Shown here piece by piece: positions 22,493-22,919 of a stretch of DNA of 22,919 bases. The stretch is taken from the IMG/VR virus record IMGVR_UViG_3300034110_000948, positions 1-22,919 of that record. One strand, given 5' to 3'. Every line of letters begins with the position of its first letter. Positions within the stretch are counted from its first letter, which is position 1. The DNA is from a virus. The translations under genes were made by a program, and so were the position numbers. Below the pieces are notes generated by a model. The model was not told the origin of the DNA and did no database searches. It was given only the letters and a program-made list of their open reading frames with translations.

Positions 22493-22843
22493 TCACGCTG
22501 ATTTATTACTCATCTTCTTATACGCCTCATCAATAAACCGGTTGTCCAGATCAAAGATGACCGCATTAAAAATGTAACGCTCTACTGGCAACTCATACTG
22601 CTCACAATAGGCGTTTAAGTCGGCAATGCTTAATGCTAATGGCGTGCCTTGCTCATATCGACGTGAGCGTGAAATGACGTTGTAGGCTTCAATTAAGGCA
22701 TTGGCTGTATAGCTATATTCAGGCTTTTTCACCTCTTTGGGTGGTTGTTTACCTAATGCTTCAGCTATTGCGCGTTGTTTTTGGTTGTACTCGCTCGCTT
22801 CTTCTTCACTGGCGAATTGGAGGTATCGGTAGAGTTCTCGGAC
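22493..22843 (-). CDS. T: Tail assembly chaperone T domain, made by -1 frameshift (gpGT)
   Basis: The reading frame from the frameshift site to 22493 encodes 116 residues: VRELYRYLQFASEEEASEYN, a Lys/Pro linker, then a helical domain with ISRSRRYEQGTPLAL and LNAYCEQYELPVERYIFNAV ending in FIDEAYKKMSNKSA. This resembles the T part of lambda-like gpGT, which brings the tape measure and tail tube protein together. An in-frame stop just upstream (GCG TGA) and lack of a ribosome site argue against independent translation; a start at 22732 would remove the N-terminal 37 residues. It should be made as a fusion to the zero-frame protein. Confidence 0.75.
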   Translation of the reverse strand, partial: VRELYRYLQFASEEEASEYNQKQRAIAEALGKQPPKEVKKPEYSYTANALIEAYNVISRSRRYEQGTPLALSIADLNAYCEQYELPVERYIFNAVIFDLDNRFIDEAYKKMSNKSA

Positions 22844-22919
22844 TTTCCCAGAGCTTCACGCTTTTTTTTATCAGCTTCAATTTGGATTCGCTGGGATTGA
22901 GTAATCACCCATATGCCTA
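22765..22919 (-). CDS. G: C-terminal part of tail assembly chaperone G (zero frame, truncated)
   Basis: The frame entering from the window edge reads IWVITQSQRIQIEADKKKRE then ALGK at the slippery site, and continues with a hydrophilic Ser/Thr/Lys tail to the TAG at 22765. The short low-complexity tail after the slip site matches the lambda gpG plan, where normal decoding ends soon after the slip. The N-terminal part lies outside the window. Family identity rests on the frameshift layout rather than on the visible residues. Confidence 0.7.
   Translation of the reverse strand, partial: GIWVITQSQRIQIEADKKKREALGKSENSTDTSNSPVKKKRASTTKNNAQ
22843..22849 (-). promoter_or_regulatory. -1 ribosomal frameshift site GGGAAAG
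   Basis: The heptamer is in phase with the zero frame as G GGA AAG, the same heptamer used at the lambda G/T frameshift. Slipping by -1 enters the 116-residue T frame. An eight-A run (AAAAAAAAG) lies slightly upstream but would lead to a stop at once. Confidence 0.85.

Overview
The window looks like part of a lambda-like siphovirus prophage from Acinetobacter, probably of the A. baumannii group. The grounds are moderate-to-low GC, prophage gene content typical of that genus, and tail genes in the lambda order. Nearly every gene reads on the minus strand, so the window is best read from right to left. The genus is an inference from style and was not tested by a search.

Right edge (22.5-22.9 kb): the 3' end of the tail assembly chaperone pair. 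A zero-frame gpG-like reading frame runs off the edge. A perfectly phased GGGAAAG heptamer gives a -1 shift into a gpT-like domain. In lambda the tape measure gene follows directly. Here about 8.5 kb of extra DNA separates the two.

Inserted block (14.0-22.3 kb), read right to left: an AbiEii-type nucleotidyltransferase with a small partner; a 32-residue membrane peptide; a plus-strand unit made of a ribbon-helix-helix (RHH) regulator followed by a structured non-coding RNA with two 100-nt tandem units; three operator palindromes around two divergent promoters whose -35 boxes overlap; a four-gene ATGA-coupled operon (small RHH protein, unknown, ORF6N/KilAC antirepressor, membrane-anchored coil), arranged like the mnt/arc-ant immunity region of phage P22; a Septu-type defence pair (PtuA ATPase and PtuB HNH nuclease) with its own candidate promoter; then five small cargo genes of exported or membrane type (two secreted proteins, a YHYH peptide, a DUF4236 protein, a lipoprotein), preceded by a small protein that resembles a tail chaperone.

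Tail module (0.1-14.0 kb): tape measure (TMP), a small unknown, M, an inserted receptor-binding-like cassette (78-aa protein, 51-aa protein, C-type-lectin/FGE-fold tail protein with a variable-repeat-like end, 146-aa assembly-factor-like protein), L, K, I, the 1831-aa tail tip protein J, a DUF4376 protein, and the first codons of another gene.

Eleven intrinsic-terminator-like hairpins punctuate the window. Many lie just upstream of tail genes that must be expressed together, so late transcription probably needs antitermination, or the hairpins act in RNA processing. The window therefore combines a tail assembly line with superinfection immunity, antirepression and abortive-infection or nuclease defence placed inside the tail operon.
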